64,000 nt of DNA from contig CAVYPC010000002.1 in assembly GCA_963770315.1 (NCBI GenBank), forward strand, positions 2,046,001-2,110,000, read 5' to 3'. The stretch comes from VRUE01 sp963770315. Lineage in GTDB: Bacteria; Actinomycetota; Thermoleophilia; Solirubrobacterales; 70-9. The notes under the pieces were generated by a model. The model searched no databases. It worked only from the letters and a program-made list of their open reading frames with translations, and had not been told where the DNA came from. Shown here piece after piece: positions 61,093 to 64,000 of this stretch (position 1 is its first letter; the number at the start of each line of letters is the position of its first letter). The translations under genes and the position numbers were made by a program.

Positions 61093-61692
61093 ATGTCTGA
61101 CGTGGATCACGACGGACTATATTACTTGGCCGAGGCGCAGGCAGGGTACTTCACCGCTCCACAGGCGATCGCCGCGCGCATGGACCACAGCACCCTGGCC
61201 CACCATGCCCGGCCCGGAGGGCGATATCTGCGAATCCGGCGAGGGCTCTACAGGCTGCGGCACTTCCCGCCCAGTCCCTACGAGCACGTAATGGCGGCGT
61301 GGCTTCCGCTGCGCGATGCGGGGGCGGTTGTCTCACACGAGAGCGCCCTCGAACTCCACGATCTCTCCGACGTGATCCCCGACGCCGTTCACCTCTCGCT
61401 GCCGCGCTCAGAGCGCGGGCAGCGCGCCCGCCCCGGCGTTCAACTGCACACGCTGAACGACCCGCCGACGAAACGGGAGGTCGGCGAAATCGCCGGCCTG
61501 CCGGTGACGCGACCGGAGCGCACCATTGTCGACGCGCTCGCAATGGGCGCTCAGCCCGAGCAGATTCAGATGGCGATCCGCCAAGCCCTGGAGCGCGGGC
61601 TCACCACGCCGCGGCGATTGCGCACGGCGGCATCGCGCAGCTCAGCCCAGGTCGGCAAGTTCATCGAGCGCAGCTTGGAGGACGCGAAATGA
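61093..61692 (+). CDS. AbiEi-type antitoxin, apparently without its toxin
   Basis: From ATG 61093 the protein has 199 residues (ATG 61081 would add four). The N-terminal winged helix (LYYLAEAQAGYFTAPQAIAA then LRIRRGLYRLRHFPPSPYEH) and GAVVSHESALELHDLSDVIP, HLSLPRSERG and TRPERTIVDALAMGA match AbiEi antitoxins. In AbiE systems a nucleotidyltransferase AbiEii gene follows. Here only a short frame (MSFPAFATSKLGW) starts at the stop, before a convergent VapBC pair, so the toxin seems lost. Confidence 0.9.
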   Translation: MSDVDHDGLYYLAEAQAGYFTAPQAIAARMDHSTLAHHARPGGRYLRIRRGLYRLRHFPPSPYEHVMAAWLPLRDAGAVVSHESALELHDLSDVIPDAVHLSLPRSERGQRARPGVQLHTLNDPPTKREVGEIAGLPVTRPERTIVDALAMGAQPEQIQMAIRQALERGLTTPRRLRTAASRSSAQVGKFIERSLEDAK

Positions 61693-61712
61693 GCTTCCCG
61701 GCGTTCGCTACT

Positions 61713-62108
61713 TCAAAGCTCGGCTGGCGAGACGACGAAGCCGAGCCGGTCTGCGCCTCGACGCAGGGCGCCGTCGAGCGTCACCAGCCGGCAACCGAGA
61801 ATCTGGGCCAGCGCGACGTACTCAGCGTCGTAGGTCCTGCCCCAGCCGAACTGCTCGGCGATCTTCCAGGCAGTCCTTCCGAGCTCGGGCTCATCGACGC
61901 GACGAACCGGGCAGCCTTCGAGGCGCTCGTGCTGGACCTTGGCCTGCTCGGCACTGACCTTTCCGTTCAGCAGCCCGAGGTGCATGGTCGAGCGGGCCTC
62001 CGACCACATCAGCGCCGGGGCGACGAGATCATCGTCGCCCAAAGACTTGAAGCCCTCGGCGCTGCCGACCGAGGCAATCGTGACCGTGGCATCAACGACG
62101 AGGGTCAA
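61713..62108 (-). CDS. PIN-domain toxin (VapC)
   Basis: The protein has 131 residues. PIN residues: D in TLVVDATVTIASV, E in PALMWSEARSTMHLG, D in WGRTYDAEYVALAQILGCRL and D in VTLDGALRRGADRL. Length and layout normal. Its start overlaps the antitoxin stop by 4 nt. It faces the AbiEi gene tail to tail and appears to occupy the place of AbiEii. Confidence 0.93.
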   Translation of the reverse strand: MTLVVDATVTIASVGSAEGFKSLGDDDLVAPALMWSEARSTMHLGLLNGKVSAEQAKVQHERLEGCPVRRVDEPELGRTAWKIAEQFGWGRTYDAEYVALAQILGCRLVTLDGALRRGADRLGFVVSPAEL

Positions 62109-62308
62109 CGCCGACCGCTACGAGCCTCGTGCAGCAGCGCCACCCAGTTCGGCTGCGGCGTGCCGTCCTCGAAGGTCTTCCACGCCTCTGGCAGCCCGAC
62201 GATGTCGTCCTCCGCTTCAGGCTCATCGACCACGATGATCCGCGCCCTCGGAACCTGGGGCTCGCTCAGCTTGTCGACCTCACGGTGCAGCTGGTCACGC
62301 GTTGCCAT
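62105..62308 (-). CDS. Antitoxin of the PIN toxin
   Basis: The protein has 67 residues. It starts MATRDQLHREVDKLSEPQVP and continues with an acidic, Trp-containing tail (DDIVGLPEAWKTFEDGTPQP). This fits a small VapB-like antitoxin, though the DNA-binding part is minimal. A TAAACT hexamer lies 6 nt upstream of the ATG on the minus strand, again suggesting a leaderless start. Confidence 0.85.
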   Translation of the reverse strand: MATRDQLHREVDKLSEPQVPRARIIVVDEPEAEDDIVGLPEAWKTFEDGTPQPNWVALLHEARSGRR

Positions 62309-62361
62309 GCCACCAGTTTACCGGCCATTCCAGCCGTTCCCACCGACTCCACGAGGAGGCC

Positions 62362-64000
62362 ATGATGCGCAAGTTCGCCTGGTACGGACGCCTATCGACC
62401 AAGGACAAGCAGGACCCGACCATCTCCTTCCCCTCCCAGCGCAACGAGTGCGCCGAGAAGGCCGAGGAGCTGGGCGGCCGGATCGTCTGCGACTTCACCG
62501 ACCAGGAGGCCGGCCGCCGCGACGATCGGGTCGGCTGGAGCGAGCTGGTCCGCGAGGCCAAGGAGCCAGACGCGCGGCGCTTCGACGCAGTGATCGTCTA
62601 CTCCACCTCGCGCCTCAGCCGCGAGCTCTTCCACGCCCTCGCCTACGAGCGCGAGCTGGCCCGGGCCGGTGTCGAGGTCTTCTACGCCCGCAGCGCCGGG
62701 GATCAGACCAGCCCCGAGGGGCGGCTGATCCGCCATATGTTTCAGGCGCTCGACCAGTTCGAGGTCGAGAAGTTGGGCCGCGAGGTGCGGCGCGGGCAGA
62801 CCGAGAACACCCGCCAGGGCTACCGCAACGGCGGTCGAGCACCCTACGGATACCGACTGCGGCACCAGCCCCACCCCGACCCCCGCCGAGCCCGCGCCGG
62901 AGACACGAAGTCGCGGCTGGCCCGCGACGCCGAGCAGGCGCCGGTGATCGTCGAGATGTTTCAGCGCTTCCTCGCCGGCTCGGGCTACAAGGAGATCGCC
63001 GACCACCTCAACCGCCCCGGCGGCCCTCCCCCACCTCGCCATGTCGATTCCAAGCGCAACACCTCGGGCAAGTGGTCGAAGAGCACGATCCGCTCGATCC
63101 TCGAAAACCACGTCTACACCGGGCGGCTCTACTGGAACCGGCTCGACTTCCGCGCCGTCAAGCAGGGCGAGGGGCCGTTGGTCCGGCGCAGCCCTGAGGA
63201 CTGGGTCGAGGCCGATCAGCGCCACGAGGCGCTTGTCTCCGAGGAGGACTTCGAGCGGGTGCAGGCGGAGATGAAGGCGCGCAGCACCGGCCAGGGCGGC
63301 AACCGCCGCCGCTACACCCAGAACCGCTTCTACCAGCTACGCGGCATCGTCCATTGCGCCACCGGCCACAACCCGCTGCGAATGCACGGCAAGCACCGCA
63401 AGAGCAGCACCTACTACACCTGCGGCTACCGGCTCTCCTACGGCGACACCGCCGCCGAGGCGACCGGCCACGGCAAATGGCAGTACATCCGCGAGGACAG
63501 CCTGCTGACGCTGATCGATGCCTTTTTCGCCACGCGGGTCTTCGGTGCCGATCGCCTCGCGCACTTCCGTAAGCAGAGCTCCACCCTGGAGGCGGAAATA
63601 CAGAACAAGGACGGCGCCGAGCGGGAGCGTGCCGGCCGACAGCTCGGCGAGGTCGAGCAACGGATCGAGCGCCAGCTCGCCGCGATCGAGGCCGGCGTCG
63701 ATCCGGCGCTCGTCGGCGAGCGAATCCGCACTCTGAAATCCGAGCGTCAGGAGATCGAGGTGGCCATCGCCCAGCTCGACCAGGCACAACGAAACGGTGA
63801 CGGTTTCGACCCCCGCGAAGCCGCCGCGATCATCGACGCCCTGCCCGACCTATCCAAGGCGCTGGCGGAAGCCGATCCCGAACTGCGGCGGGCGGTCTTC
63901 GAGGCATTCCGGCTGCGTGTCGAGATCGACCGCAACAGCGGCCTAATACGACTGAAGGCGCTCGTGTCGAGCGCCTTCAGTCAAGTAAAGGACCTGAGCG
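62362..64000 (+). CDS. Large serine recombinase, last residues beyond the window
   Basis: It is open from ATG 62362 (or 62365), behind GAGGAGG, to the last base: 546 codons. The resolvase domain has the catalytic Ser (S12 in WYGRLSTKDKQ), VIVYSTSRLSREL and QFEVEKLGREVRRGQ. The recombinase domain has GGRAPYGYRL and IADHLNRPGG ... WSKSTIRSILENHVYTGRLY. A zinc ribbon follows (GIVHCATGHNPLRMHGK ... YYTCGY), then a coiled coil. Its 3' end matches the remnant at 30845. It is the likely integrase of the element. Confidence 0.95.
   Translation, partial: MMRKFAWYGRLSTKDKQDPTISFPSQRNECAEKAEELGGRIVCDFTDQEAGRRDDRVGWSELVREAKEPDARRFDAVIVYSTSRLSRELFHALAYERELARAGVEVFYARSAGDQTSPEGRLIRHMFQALDQFEVEKLGREVRRGQTENTRQGYRNGGRAPYGYRLRHQPHPDPRRARAGDTKSRLARDAEQAPVIVEMFQRFLAGSGYKEIADHLNRPGGPPPPRHVDSKRNTSGKWSKSTIRSILENHVYTGRLYWNRLDFRAVKQGEGPLVRRSPEDWVEADQRHEALVSEEDFERVQAEMKARSTGQGGNRRRYTQNRFYQLRGIVHCATGHNPLRMHGKHRKSSTYYTCGYRLSYGDTAAEATGHGKWQYIREDSLLTLIDAFFATRVFGADRLAHFRKQSSTLEAEIQNKDGAERERAGRQLGEVEQRIERQLAAIEAGVDPALVGERIRTLKSERQEIEVAIAQLDQAQRNGDGFDPREAAAIIDALPDLSKALAEADPELRRAVFEAFRLRVEIDRNSGLIRLKALVSSAFSQVKDLS

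Larger units (their letters stand above)
30957..64000. mobile_element. Accreted genomic island with serine recombinase, continuing past the window
   Basis: The left edge is att-like site A and the recombinase-tail remnant. The right edge is the intact recombinase gene, whose 3' end is the same sequence. Further att-like fragments lie at 35343 and around 43598-43682. Content is typical of an island: toxin-antitoxin pairs, defence genes, a TraG-like ATPase, an SSB-like protein, XRE regulators, an IS21 copy and the recombinase. Whether it moves as one unit is inference. Confidence 0.7.

Noticed and set aside
1..64000. rRNA, tmRNA, RNase P RNA, SRP RNA or CRISPR arrays
   Set aside because: I looked for their characteristic conserved sequences and repeat-spacer patterns and found none.

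Overview
The window is GC-rich throughout. Start codons are often GTG or TTG, adjacent genes often overlap by 4 nt (ATGA/GTGA), and it carries families common in Actinomycetota: DGPF proteins paired with ECF sigma factors, DUF2855, DUF6325, SHOCT proteins, VOC and RibD-like proteins. Large NHL-repeat and collagen-like surface proteins suggest the class Thermoleophilia (Solirubrobacterales-like). That placement is inferred from family content; there is no rRNA to confirm it.

Region 1 (1-30.7 kb) looks like chromosome. It holds secreted or surface proteins (NHL, collagen-like, RTX-like, PKD), a NarL-type response regulator convergent with its likely GAF histidine kinase, two DGPF/ECF sigma units (the second broken by frameshifts), and one tRNA-Ser(CGA). 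Two membrane glycosyltransferases follow, one with a PilZ domain and so probably c-di-GMP-responsive. The rest is an M43-like metalloprotease and many single-gene enzymes. A complete IS5-like element with a -1 frameshifted transposase lies at 28.84-29.74 kb. A 43-bp copy of the 5' half of the tRNA-Ser lies 2.6 kb from the intact gene.

Region 2 (30.8-64.0 kb) is an accessory island. Its left edge holds the decayed last ~30 codons of a large serine recombinase followed by a sequence resembling the 3' end of an initiator-Met tRNA. Its right edge is an intact recombinase gene whose last 94 bases match that remnant at about 85 of 94 positions. Further tRNA-like fragments at 35.34 and 43.6 kb suggest several elements accreted at one site. 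The cargo is defence-rich: three VapBC-type pairs plus one remnant, a TIR protein, a PD-(D/E)XK two-gene module of unknown type, a HEPN protein beside an HNH protein, an orphan AbiEi antitoxin and a DUF4268 nuclease. The most striking cassette (50.55-56.73 kb) combines a C5-cytosine DNA methyltransferase, a 988-residue protein with two GHKL ATPase modules and a histidine-kinase-like H-box, a receiver-domain protein, and a Vsr endonuclease. An IS21 element (43.73-45.96 kb) has inserted near an accretion boundary. The right part (46.2-64 kb) carries mobility genes: SSB-like and XRE proteins, a TraG/VirD4-like ATPase, a replication-relaxation protein and the serine recombinase.

Several genes carry single-base frameshifts (DUF4160, M55 peptidase, second DGPF/ECF pair, the 37.1-38.6 kb gene, an RNase H-like gene). 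These may be real decay or assembly error. The sequence alone cannot decide.
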